Under the pieces are notes generated by a model. It was not told the origin of the DNA. It saw nothing but the letters and a program-made list of their open reading frames with translations, and ran no database searches. A stretch of DNA of 12,647 nucleotides, taken from assembly GCA_033856535.1 (NCBI GenBank), contig JAWVEV010000176.1, positions 1-12,647 of the forward strand, given 5' to 3'. This document shows, in pieces, positions 1 to 6,231 of the stretch. A program made the translations under genes and the position numbers. The stretch is from JAWVEV01 sp033856535 (GTDB lineage: Bacteria; Actinomycetota; Thermoleophilia; Miltoncostaeales; Miltoncostaeaceae). Numbering within the stretch: the first letter of the stretch is position 1; each line of letters begins with the position of its first letter.

Positions 1-104
1 AGCTCGCGCGCCTGCGGCGTCTCGGCTTTCCCGCCCCTGCGGGGCGAGGATGGCCGCCGGGCTCCCCGGCGGCGTCGGTTGGCGTGGGCGACGTGTGTGC
101 CCAT
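1..104 (-). CDS. Possible 5' end of a gene running off the left edge (FtsK suspected from synteny only)
   Basis: On the minus strand a GGAGGAG Shine-Dalgarno (117-111) lies 8 nt before an ATG at 104-102, and an in-frame ATG at 110-108 sits too close to it. From 104 the frame is open to the edge for 34 codons and begins MGTHVAHANRRRRGARR. It is basic, Pro/Ser/Arg-rich and presumably disordered. In many Actinobacteria the gene after rnj is ftsK, whose N-terminus is often Arg/Pro-rich before its membrane helices. That is the only reason to suspect ftsK, since no diagnostic domain is inside the window. Against a coding reading, two GC hairpins (32-46 and 53-73) fall within it, so it could instead be structured non-coding sequence. 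Confidence 0.4.
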   Translation of the reverse strand, partial: MGTHVAHANRRRRGARRPSSPRRGGKAETPQARE

Positions 105-119
105 TGGCATCTCCTCCGG

Positions 120-139
120 CACCGGCCGGTGACGCGTCA
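120..139. repeat. Two abutting perfect palindromes
   Basis: CACCGGCCGGTG (120-131, 12 nt) and TGACGCGTCA (130-139, 10 nt) are both perfectly self-complementary and share two bases. They lie immediately upstream of the Shine-Dalgarno of the possible minus-strand ORF. They could be protein-binding dyads or RNA hairpins. In sequence this GC-rich, a palindrome of this length can also arise by chance. Confidence 0.45.
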
Positions 140-155
140 TCAGCTGGCGCCGTCT

Positions 156-225
156 CACTTGGCCGCCGGGCGGCGGGTTCCTCCCCCGGGGCTCGCGCCT
201 CGGGGGCCTCGGGGCGCGGCAAGTG
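156..225 (-). other. Nested hairpin, candidate structured RNA element
   Basis: An outer stem pairs 156-166 (CACTTGGCCGC) with 216-225 (GCGGCAAGTG), giving 10 bp with one bulged base at 162. Inside it 183-188 pairs with 201-206 (CCCCCG/CGGGGG), and 190-192 pairs with 197-199. Read on the minus strand, the apical loop is GCGA, a GNRA tetraloop, which favours minus-strand transcription. One A/C mismatch separates the two inner helices. The element sits about 50-120 nt before the possible ORF start at 104. It has no match to a family I recognise. Confidence 0.4.
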
Positions 226-306
226 GCCACCGGCGCCATGGCCGACCGGCCGCCACCGAGCGCGGCCGGGTCCTGCAGAGGCGCCGGCGGACGGCGCCCC
301 CGAGAC

Positions 307-323
307 AGCCGCCTTGGGCGGCT
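307..323 (-). terminator. Hairpin at the rnj stop codon, possible weak terminator
   Basis: AGCCGCC (307-313) and GGCGGCT (317-323) form a perfect 7-bp stem with a 3-nt loop, overlapping the rnj stop codon (322-324). No U-tract follows on the minus strand. It may act as a U-less terminator or an mRNA 3' stabiliser, and efficient termination cannot be inferred. Confidence 0.4.
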
Positions 324-1989
324 AGACCTCCACGATGACCGGAACCACCAGCGGGCGCTGCTGGGTCCGGCGCTTGACCAGCGAGGCGACGGCGTCGTGG
401 AGCTGGTGCTGCAGCACGCCGACCTCGGTGACGCGCTGCGCGGCGGAGGCGGTGAGCGAGCGCTCGACCTCGAGGCGGGTCTCCTCGATCAGCTCCTCGT
501 CGTCGCCGGAGCCGAAGCCGCGGGTGATGATCTCGGCCTCGCCGATCGGCGAGCCGTCGGAGGCGTTGACCGTCGCGATGACGAGCACCAGGCCGTCCTC
601 GGAGAGGTGGCGCCGGTCGCGCATCACGCTCTCGGCCACGTCGGAGCCGCCCATGCGGTCCACGAAGGTCAGGCCGGCGTGGACCTTGTCCACGATCGCG
701 GCGCCGTCGGTCTCGACGCCGAGCACGTCGCCGTTGTCGAGGATGAAGATCCGCTCGTCGGCGATCCCGAGTGACTCCGCGAGGTCCGCGTGGGCCCGCT
801 GGTGCCGCGCCTCGCCGTGGATCGGCGCGAAGAACTTCGGCCGCACGAGCTGCAGCATCATCAGGAGGTCGGTCGCCGTGCCGTGCCCGGAGACGTGGAT
901 CGCCGGCAGGCTCTCCTGCGTGATCACGCGGGCGCGGGCGCGTACGAGCCGGTTGATCACCTCGGACACCGCCAGCTCGTTCCCCGGAACGGTCCGGGAC
1001 GAGTAGACGACCGTGTCGCCGGGCGAGATCGTCACCTGGTGGTGCTCGCCGCGCGCGATCCGGCTGAGCGCGGCCAGCGGCTCGCCCTGGCTCCCGGTGG
1101 AGAGGATCACCTGCTCGTCGGGCCGGTGGTGGTCGAGGTCCTTGGGGCGCACCAGGACGCCGGGCGGCGGCTTCAGGTACCCGAGGTTGATCGCGATGTT
1201 CGCGTTCTTGACCAGCGAGCGCCCGACCAGCGCCACCACGCGCCCGTCGCGGTAGGCCGCGTCGAGCACCTGCTGCACCCGGTGGATGTGCGACGAAAAG
1301 GTCGTGACCACCACCCGGCCGGCGGCGATGGCGAACACGCGGGCGAACTCCTCCCCCACCGTCCGCTCGGGCCGCACGGCGCCGGGGTTGTCCGCGTTGG
1401 TCGAGTCGGCCAGCATCAGCGTCACGCCGCGGTCGCCCAGGCGCGCCAGCGCGGCGATGTCGGTCGGCCGGCCGCCGATCGGCGTGTGGTCGAGCTTGAA
1501 GTCGCCGGTGTGGAGGATCCAGCCCGCGGAGGTCTCCAACGCCACCGCGGCGCAGTCCGGAATGCTGTGCGTGAGCGGGATGAACAGGGCCGTGAAGGGG
1601 CCGATCTCCATCGGCGTGCCGTACTCGACGTCGACGAGCTCGGCGTCGGCCAGCTGGCGGTGCTCGTCGAGCTTGCTGCGGACCAGGCCCAGGGTGAACT
1701 TCGCGCCGTAGATCGGCACCTGCCCCACCGCACGGATCAGGTACGGCAGCGCGCCGATGTGGTCTTCGTGCCCGTGGGTCAGGATCACGGCCTCGAGCCG
1801 GTCGGCCCGCTCCTCGACGTACGAGAAGTCCGGCAGCACCAGGTCGACGCCGAACTGGTCGTGGTTCGGGAAGGTCACGCCGCAGTCGATGACGACCATC
1901 CGGCCGTCGGCGGCCTCGACCACGTACATGTTCTTGCCGATCTCGCCGGTCCCGCCCAGCGGGATGACGCGGACCGGTCCGCTGCCCAC
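322..1989 (-). CDS. rnj: Ribonuclease J (metallo-beta-lactamase/beta-CASP)
   Basis: A 5'-3' exoribonuclease and endoribonuclease of mRNA decay and rRNA maturation, acting in the cytoplasm. At 555 aa it is full length for the family. The metallo-beta-lactamase core carries THGHEDHIGALPY with H72, H74, D76 and H77. H141 (THSIPD) and D163 (HTGDFK) supply further ligands. The beta-CASP insert runs from about residue 210 to 360, followed by HVSGHG (365-370) and PIHGE (389-393, H391), then a C-terminal domain from about 450. The start is a GTG 28 nt after the dapA stop with no clear Shine-Dalgarno, and the protein enters the family consensus (RVIPLGGTGEIGKN) within ten residues, which supports this start. 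It is probably co-transcribed with dapA, an arrangement also seen in mycobacteria. Confidence 0.97.
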   Translation of the reverse strand: MGSGPVRVIPLGGTGEIGKNMYVVEAADGRMVVIDCGVTFPNHDQFGVDLVLPDFSYVEERADRLEAVILTHGHEDHIGALPYLIRAVGQVPIYGAKFTLGLVRSKLDEHRQLADAELVDVEYGTPMEIGPFTALFIPLTHSIPDCAAVALETSAGWILHTGDFKLDHTPIGGRPTDIAALARLGDRGVTLMLADSTNADNPGAVRPERTVGEEFARVFAIAAGRVVVTTFSSHIHRVQQVLDAAYRDGRVVALVGRSLVKNANIAINLGYLKPPPGVLVRPKDLDHHRPDEQVILSTGSQGEPLAALSRIARGEHHQVTISPGDTVVYSSRTVPGNELAVSEVINRLVRARARVITQESLPAIHVSGHGTATDLLMMLQLVRPKFFAPIHGEARHQRAHADLAESLGIADERIFILDNGDVLGVETDGAAIVDKVHAGLTFVDRMGGSDVAESVMRDRRHLSEDGLVLVIATVNASDGSPIGEAEIITRGFGSGDDEELIEETRLEVERSLTASAAQRVTEVGVLQHQLHDAVASLVKRRTQQRPLVVPVIVEV

Positions 1990-2017
1990 CGCGTCGGAGC
2001 GCGGCGCCGGGGCCGGA

Positions 2018-2896
2018 CTAGGCGCGGCTGAGGACGTCGTAGTGGTCCAGGACCGTGCGCAGCACCTCGCGCTGAACCGGGGTGGCCTCGACCATGGGAA
2101 GCCGCAGGCGCCCGGACGGGATCACGCCCGCCATCTCCAGGGCGGCCTTGATCAGGATCGGGTTGGGCGCCGCGAACAGGCCGGCGTAGAGGTCGGCGAG
2201 GACCCCGTCGCGGGAGCGGGCCTCCTCGATGTCGCCGCGCCGGGCGGCCTCGGCGATCGCCTGCATCTCGCGGCCGGCCAGATGGGAGGCGACCGAGATG
2301 ACCCCCTGGCCGCCCATCTCCATCACCGCGAAGAGCATGTCGTCGTTGCCGGCGTAGACCGTCAGCGACGTGCCGGCCACCACGGCGCGGCACTCGTCGA
2401 GGTCCTCGTTGGCCTGCTTGACCGCCACGACGTTCGGCACGCCCGAGAGCTCGCCCAGCAGAGCGGGGTCCATGTTGAGCGTGGTCCGGATGGGGATGTT
2501 GTAGAGCACGACCGGCAGGCCGATGGCGGCGATCGCCTCGACGTGGGCGACGATTCCCGCCCGCGGCGGCCGGTTGTAGTACGGCGTCACGACCAGCACG
2601 GCGTCGGCGCCGGCCTCGGCCGCGGCCGCCGTGAGCGCCACCGAATGGGCCGTGTCGTTGCTGCCGGTGTTGGCGATCAGCGGGACGCGATCGCCGAGCT
2701 CGGCGCGGGCCAGGGTGACCAGGCCGATCTTCTCGTCGTCGGTCAGCGTCGAGGCCTCGCCGGTGGTGCCGGCCAGCACCAGCCCGTCCGATCCGTTCTC
2801 GACGAGGTGCTCCATGAGCCGCGCCGCCGCGCCCTGATCGACCGCCAGATCGGCGTCGAAGGGCGTGACCATTGCGGTGACGACGGTGCCGAGCAC
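2018..2896 (-). CDS. dapA: 4-hydroxy-tetrahydrodipicolinate synthase
   Basis: Condenses pyruvate with aspartate semialdehyde in the first committed step of lysine and diaminopimelate synthesis, supplying cell-wall peptidoglycan. At 292 aa it is a standard class I aldolase TIM barrel. The Schiff-base lysine is K160 (VVAVK), the catalytic tyrosine Y132 (LYNIP), the substrate-binding arginine R137 and the threonine pair T44-T45 (AGTTGE). All are offset by at most one from E. coli numbering. The start is GTG. An ATG at codon 9 is less likely because the preceding residues (LGTVVTA) match the usual N-terminal strand. The GTG lies 6 nt after a TATACT hexamer, which suggests a leaderless message. 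It is first gene of a dapA-rnj unit and divergent from the gene at 2962. Confidence 0.97.
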   Translation of the reverse strand: MLGTVVTAMVTPFDADLAVDQGAAARLMEHLVENGSDGLVLAGTTGEASTLTDDEKIGLVTLARAELGDRVPLIANTGSNDTAHSVALTAAAAEAGADAVLVVTPYYNRPPRAGIVAHVEAIAAIGLPVVLYNIPIRTTLNMDPALLGELSGVPNVVAVKQANEDLDECRAVVAGTSLTVYAGNDDMLFAVMEMGGQGVISVASHLAGREMQAIAEAARRGDIEEARSRDGVLADLYAGLFAAPNPILIKAALEMAGVIPSGRLRLPMVEATPVQREVLRTVLDHYDVLSRA

Positions 2897-2902
2897 GGCG
2901 GG

Positions 2903-2908
2903 AGTATA
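2903..2908 (-). promoter_or_regulatory. -10 element of dapA, leaderless type
   Basis: TATACT reads toward dapA, followed by CCCGCC and then the GTG start. A start site 6-7 nt past the hexamer would fall on the GTG, so the transcript would be leaderless. No TTGACA-like -35 is present at 16-18 nt, where the sequence is pure G/C. There is no Shine-Dalgarno before the GTG. Confidence 0.7.
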
Positions 2909-2949
2909 GCCCCGGCCGCCGGGCGCCCCGCCCGCCCTCCCGGGGCGGC

Positions 2950-2955
2950 TAAGGT
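2950..2955 (+). promoter_or_regulatory. -10 element (or weak Shine-Dalgarno) of the PF06475 gene
   Basis: TAAGGT followed by GCGCCG and ATG gives the same 6-nt hexamer-to-start spacing seen at dapA and dapB. This fits a leaderless promoter. The overlapping AAGGTG could instead serve as a Shine-Dalgarno 5 nt before the ATG, so the reading is ambiguous. Confidence 0.5.
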
Positions 2956-2961
2956 GCGCCG

Positions 2962-3585
2962 ATGGCGCCGATCCGCAGGATGATCCACTGGAGCGGGGAC
3001 GATCCCTGGCGGGCCGAGGCGGGCCACGTCATGGCCGTCCCCCAGGGCATGCGCGCCTCGGGCGTGCAGATGGGCGTCGACCCGCGGCCCTACCGGCTCG
3101 AGTACCTGTTGGAGGCCGACGCCGACTGGCACGCGCGCCACCTGAAGGTGGCCGCCGCCGGCGACGGCTGGAACCGGATGGTCGAGCTGACCTCCGACGG
3201 CGCCGGCCATTGGACCTGCGTCGGCGGAGGCGAGGGCGCCCCGGACCTCCCGGCGGCAGGGGGCGACTCGGCGGCGCTCGAGGGCGCCTTCGACGTCGAC
3301 CTGGCCTTCTCCCCCATGACCAACCTGATCCCGGTGCGCCGCGCCGGCCTGCACCTCGGCCCCGGTCCGGTCCTCGACCTCGTCGCCGCCTGGGTCTCGG
3401 TGCCCGACCTGGCCGTCCACCGCTCCGAGCAGCGCTACGAGAACGTGCGCGCCTCGCTCACCGACGCGGTGGTGCGCTACGTCGACCGCGGCGTCCACGA
3501 CGGCTTCACCGCGGAGCTCCACCTCGACCGCGAGGGCGTCGTGATCGACTACCCGGGCTTGGCCAGGATGGTCACCGCGCCCTAA
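2962..3585 (+). CDS. Putative glycolipid-binding domain protein (PF06475/DUF1089 type)
   Basis: At 207 aa this is a single-domain protein with no signal peptide or membrane segment. The order of features matches the PF06475 family (structural type Pseudomonas PA1994). They are YRLEY near residue 44, a GHW turn at 82-84, a DVDL-SPMTN segment at 111-121, IPVRR-GL at 123-130, a W-VSVPDL stretch at 144-150, EQRY at 156-159, and the closing VVIDYPGL at 193-200. The family is called glycolipid-binding from structural resemblance, and its biochemical role is not established. The ATG has a TAAGGT hexamer 6 nt upstream. The gene is monocistronic, diverges from dapA, and its TAA overlaps the stop of the converging minus-strand gene. 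Confidence 0.85.
   Translation: MAPIRRMIHWSGDDPWRAEAGHVMAVPQGMRASGVQMGVDPRPYRLEYLLEADADWHARHLKVAAAGDGWNRMVELTSDGAGHWTCVGGGEGAPDLPAAGGDSAALEGAFDVDLAFSPMTNLIPVRRAGLHLGPGPVLDLVAAWVSVPDLAVHRSEQRYENVRASLTDAVVRYVDRGVHDGFTAELHLDREGVVIDYPGLARMVTAP
3582..3585. other. Tail-to-tail overlapping stop codons
   Basis: The four bases CTAA hold the TAA of the plus-strand PF06475 gene (3583-3585) and the TAG of the minus-strand gene (3582-3584). There is no intergenic space for a terminator, so any terminator must lie inside the opposite gene. Confidence 0.85.
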
Positions 3586-4121
3586 CGGGCCCTGAGCCTC
3601 CACGCGCGCCCGTCCGAGGCGCGCCCCCGGAGGTTCGGCTTGGTGATGACCCCGGTCTCGCCGACGCGGGAGAGCCCGGCGCGCTCCAGGTCGTGCGCCG
3701 CTCGCTCGCGCGCCGCGTCCCACGAGGTGACGCGGTGCCGACCCTCGGCGTCCATCAGCTCGTGGTGGGCGGCCGCGACGCTGCCCGAGCCGAACGACCA
3801 CACGCGCAGGTGGTACCGCCGTTCGCGCCCGCCCAGGGCCGCGTGGCCGGCCATCCGGCGCGGCAGGCCGTCGATCCAGGTGCGCTGCAGCGCCCCCTCC
3901 GAGGGGATCGCCCAGCCCGAGCCGAGCAGCGCCCCGAGCACGTCGCCCGGCGCGGCGCCGATGATCACCAGGTTGACGGGGTCGAGCAGGGCCTCCTCGC
4001 GCCGGCGGATCACGTAACGCCAGTTCTGCGTGTAGGGCCAGAGGCGGTGGGCGCCGCGCGGGCCGCGGCCGGGGACGAGGTCGCCGTCCGCGTCCTGGTG
4101 GCAGAGCGTGCGGGAGACCAC
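3582..4121 (-). CDS. LssY_C-like protein of unknown function
   Basis: A 179-aa soluble protein. The pattern DPVNLVIIG (47-55), GW (69-70), YHLRVW (103-108), AAHHE (117-121) and HRVTSWDAARE (129-139) resembles the LssY C-terminal domain (PF14067), which is often found alone or fused to phosphatase or membrane proteins. I make this assignment from memory at moderate confidence, and the domain has no known activity. The GTG start follows the TAA of the upstream gene with no base between them (TAAGTG) and without a visible Shine-Dalgarno, so translation probably depends on terminating ribosomes. A later start is conceivable because the first 25 or so residues look unconserved. It is the last gene of the four-gene unit, and its TAG overlaps the stop of the plus-strand gene. 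Confidence 0.6.
   Translation of the reverse strand: MVSRTLCHQDADGDLVPGRGPRGAHRLWPYTQNWRYVIRRREEALLDPVNLVIIGAAPGDVLGALLGSGWAIPSEGALQRTWIDGLPRRMAGHAALGGRERRYHLRVWSFGSGSVAAAHHELMDAEGRHRVTSWDAARERAAHDLERAGLSRVGETGVITKPNLRGRASDGRAWRLRAR
3604..3624 (+). terminator. Hairpin downstream of the PF06475 gene, possible terminator
   Basis: GCGCGCC (3604-3610) and GGCGCGC (3618-3624) form a perfect 7-bp stem with a 7-nt loop, starting 18 nt after the TAA. It lies within the 3' end of the opposing gene and has no U-tract. It is a weak candidate only. Confidence 0.3.
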
Positions 4122-5240
4122 TTAGGCGAGGGCGGCCCGGGGCTCGCCGCTGCCGCGGGCGGCGGTGACCCGCAGCTCCGGGAGCGGGATCGGCGAGCGG
4201 TCCGGGGTGAGGAGCTCGGGGTCGGCCACGCTCCAGTAGTGGCGCACCGCGAAGTCGAGGAACCGCGGGTGGGCCACGGACCGGGCGAAGAGGGCGAAGA
4301 GCGGGTCGGGCAGCACGTTCAACACGGTCTGCAGGCGGTCGAGCACGCGGTAGCCGTGCTCGCAGGAGCGCACGTAGCCCCGGTAGTGCGACAGGGCGAC
4401 GTCGAGCGGCATCTCGCCCAGGCGCACGCGCTCGGCCAGGCGCCCCGCCAATTGGCCGAACACCAGGGCCGGCCGGATGCCCTCGCCCGACACCGGCAGG
4501 CACTGCCCGGCGGCATCGCCGACCACGAACATGCGGTCGCGGATCGGCTCGATCATCCGTGAGGTGAAGAAGCCGCCGTGGGTGTGTCCCGGGTCGCCGA
4601 TCTGGTGGCGCGCCAGGAACTCCACCAGGTCGTCGTGGAGGGCCGAGTCGCCGGTGTAGGTGGCGAGGCCGGCACGGACGTGGCGGCCCGCGGGGAAGAT
4701 CCAGAAGAAGCGGCGCGAGCCGTTGCTCGGCCCCACGTAGAAGTGGAGGTCGCGGCCGATGAACGGCTGGCGGGCCTCCACGCCGAAGCTCTTGCGCGGG
4801 GCGCGGACGCGCTTCTCCTTCGCCTTGCCCGCCGAGGTGCGCCAGCCGGCGGCCTCGACCACGATCGGCGCCTCGAAGCGCCCCTCGGTCGTCTCCACGA
4901 CGCCGTCGCCGGCCGACTTGATCCGAGCCCGAAGGAAGTCGGCGCCGGTCCGCGCGAAGAAGGCCTGGCAGAAGCGCCGGTAGTCGAAGGTGGCGAACGG
5001 GAAGAAGTGCAGCCGCTGGCTGCGCCGCTTGGTGTGCAGCAGGATGTCCTGGTGGACCTGCTCGACGCAGTCGAGGAGGTCGAGCCGCTCGAGGCAGGCG
5101 AGCGGGATCGCGGAGGCGGAGGTCTCGCCGTCCCCGATCTCCAGGCGGTCGATGACCAGGACGCGCCCGCCGAGCTGGCTGGCCGCGGCGAGCCCTCCGA
5201 ACGAGCCGCCGCAGACGATCGCGTCGTAGGCCTCGGTCAC
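4122..5240 (-). CDS. FAD-dependent oxidoreductase, geranylgeranyl-reductase-like
   Basis: A 372-aa flavoprotein of the geranylgeranyl reductase/PHBH-like superfamily. The N-terminal FAD fold shows DAIVCGGSFGGLAAA (6-20), in which Ser replaces the third-position glycine of GxGxxG, with an acidic D31 at the end of strand 2. A WIFP motif lies at 180-183, typical of the reductase group, and the second FAD motif VVGDAAG lies at 239-245, followed by GEGIRPAL. Members reduce isoprenoid double bonds (archaeal lipids, menaquinone or chlorophyll side chains), but others are hydroxylases, so the substrate cannot be read here. The GTG overlaps the upstream TGA by four bases (GTGA), indicating translational coupling. 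It sits second from last in its unit. Confidence 0.85.
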   Translation of the reverse strand: MTEAYDAIVCGGSFGGLAAASQLGGRVLVIDRLEIGDGETSASAIPLACLERLDLLDCVEQVHQDILLHTKRRSQRLHFFPFATFDYRRFCQAFFARTGADFLRARIKSAGDGVVETTEGRFEAPIVVEAAGWRTSAGKAKEKRVRAPRKSFGVEARQPFIGRDLHFYVGPSNGSRRFFWIFPAGRHVRAGLATYTGDSALHDDLVEFLARHQIGDPGHTHGGFFTSRMIEPIRDRMFVVGDAAGQCLPVSGEGIRPALVFGQLAGRLAERVRLGEMPLDVALSHYRGYVRSCEHGYRVLDRLQTVLNVLPDPLFALFARSVAHPRFLDFAVRHYWSVADPELLTPDRSPIPLPELRVTAARGSGEPRAALA

Positions 5241-5830
5241 TTGCCCGCCGGGAGCTCACCCGGGCGCTTGTAGCAGGCGGCCTGCGCGCCCTCGACGGCC
5301 TCGGTGGCGCGCCGGCGCTCCTCGTGGCTGAGGCGCTCCGTGCGCAGCATGTCGGCCTCCGCCGCCAGGGCGGTCAGCACCTTGCGCCGGGTCTTGGCGC
5401 CGCGGGCGGGGCCCAACAGCAGGCTCGGGCCGGCCCAGGCCTGGGCCTCGTAGGCCTCCAGGGCGGCCTCGCGCACCGGACCCGGCGACAGATCGACGAT
5501 CTCGTATCGCAACGCCATCAGCTCACGCTCCCACCCCGAGACAGACGGGCGGCGCTTCTCGATCTCCGCGGCCAGCCGCGACGCGGTCGCGCCGGCGGTG
5601 TCGCCGGCGCGCTCGCTCCAGCCGCGCAGCTGGCCGACCAGCGCCGTGCGCTTGGCGTCGTTGGAGGGATCGGAGAGCCAGGCGCGGCCGTGCTTCAGCA
5701 GCAGCTCGACCGCGGTGCGGCCGTGGCGTCTGGCGAGAAAGGCCGCGAGGGCGAGCAGGCGGGGACCGAGGACGGTCAGGCTCCTACGATCGAGGGATCT
5801 CCTCACCGGTGTCCGGGTCCAGGCGGACAC
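5237..5830 (-). CDS. Uncharacterised helical protein
   Basis: A 197-aa protein that I do not recognise. It is Ala/Arg/Leu/Glu-rich and probably almost all helical. A moderately hydrophobic stretch at 18-34 (LTVLGPRLLALAAFLAR) is followed by basic residues and could be a short amphipathic or membrane-associated helix. Two charged helices lie near 55-115 and 145-185, with one Cys near the C-terminus. The GTG at 5830 overlaps the cupin gene by 47 nt. A GTG at 5806 (codon 9) reduces this to 23 nt, and neither has a strong Shine-Dalgarno, so the start is unsettled. It is kept as real because it links two clear genes in a packed unit and ends in a GTGA overlap with the next gene. Confidence 0.65.
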   Translation of the reverse strand: MSAWTRTPVRRSLDRRSLTVLGPRLLALAAFLARRHGRTAVELLLKHGRAWLSDPSNDAKRTALVGQLRGWSERAGDTAGATASRLAAEIEKRRPSVSGWERELMALRYEIVDLSPGPVREAALEAYEAQAWAGPSLLLGPARGAKTRRKVLTALAAEADMLRTERLSHEERRRATEAVEGAQAACYKRPGELPAGK

Positions 5831-6200
5831 CGTCCGTGATGCCGGAGCCGGGCGGGGCGGCGATCGTCAGCCAGACCGCCTCGCGGTCGGTGTGGTTCTG
5901 GATGCGGCGCGGCGTGTCGTTGGGGAGCCGCAGCCAGTCGCCGTCCTCGACGGTCACCGGCTCGCCGTCCACCACGATCTCCTGGGGGCCGCCGGAGACG
6001 AGCCGGTAGACCTCCTCCTGCTCCTTGTGACGGTGGTAGGCCATCTCGTGGCCCGGCCCGTAGCTCCAGACGCGCACCAGCACGTGCTCGGTGCCGAGCG
6101 CGCCCGAGATGTCGCGCGAGGCCGGTCCGCCGCCGCGTCGCTCGCGCTGCTCGACCTCGTCGGTGCTGACCTTCGCGTAGCGGCCCTCGCCCATCGTCAC
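5784..6200 (-). CDS. Small cupin-domain protein with an altered metal site
   Basis: A 138-aa single cupin barrel. Motif 1 is clear: HRHKEQEEVY with H56, H58 and E62/E63, followed by the glycine pair at 70-71. Motif 2 (G87 to N102, around LPNDTPRRIQN) has the expected spacing, but Arg98 stands where the fourth metal ligand, normally His, should be. Metal binding may therefore be three-coordinate or lost, and enzymatic activity is uncertain. It could be a sensor or isomerase-like cupin. Two starts are possible: GTG at 6200 or ATG at 6194, two codons on. The run of G just upstream (6201-6205) serves the ATG better as a Shine-Dalgarno. It is the first gene of the four-gene unit, with its own promoter candidate beside the pyc stop. 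Confidence 0.88.
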   Translation of the reverse strand: MTMGEGRYAKVSTDEVEQRERRGGGPASRDISGALGTEHVLVRVWSYGPGHEMAYHRHKEQEEVYRLVSGGPQEIVVDGEPVTVEDGDWLRLPNDTPRRIQNHTDREAVWLTIAAPPGSGITDGVRLDPDTGEEIPRS

Positions 6201-6217
6201 CCCCCGTCGGTCGCCCG

Positions 6218-6226
6218 ATGGTACCA
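6218..6226 (-). promoter_or_regulatory. Extended -10 promoter candidate for the cupin operon
   Basis: TGGTACCAT reads toward the cupin gene and combines a TGn extension with a TANNNT hexamer. A start site 6-7 nt on would leave a leader of roughly 11-18 nt containing the G-run before the start. No -35 is visible. It lies in the 31-nt gap between pyc and the cupin gene. Confidence 0.5.
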
Positions 6227-6231
6227 GCGGA

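Larger units (their letters stand above)
105..321 (-). other. Gene-free structured stretch downstream of rnj
   Basis: 217 nt with no convincing complete gene on either strand. It has no TA dinucleotide at all, so no TANNNT-type -10 element exists here on either strand. Any gene to the left is then probably read through from dapA-rnj or uses an unusual promoter. The stretch is rich in inverted repeats, listed separately. I could not match it to a riboswitch, RNase P, tmRNA or SRP RNA core that I know. A structured leader, an attenuator or plain intergenic GC-rich sequence all remain possible. Confidence 0.5.

Noticed and set aside
105..321. Match to a known riboswitch or housekeeping RNA
   Set aside because: Isolated words resembling cobalamin or c-di-AMP riboswitch parts can be found, but not the conserved cores in order. 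I do not assign a class.
50..774. Plus-strand open frames at the left edge and antisense to rnj
   Set aside because: They have Arg/Ala/Pro-rich products without domains and no ribosome-binding sites, and they run into the antisense strand of rnj.
2743..5259. Very long open minus-strand frame (838 codons) spanning several genes
   Set aside because: It runs out of frame through dapA, the LssY_C-like gene and the flavoprotein gene, and antisense to the PF06475 gene. Its product is Arg/Pro/Gly-rich with no domain. It is a by-product of a genome almost free of A/T stop codons.
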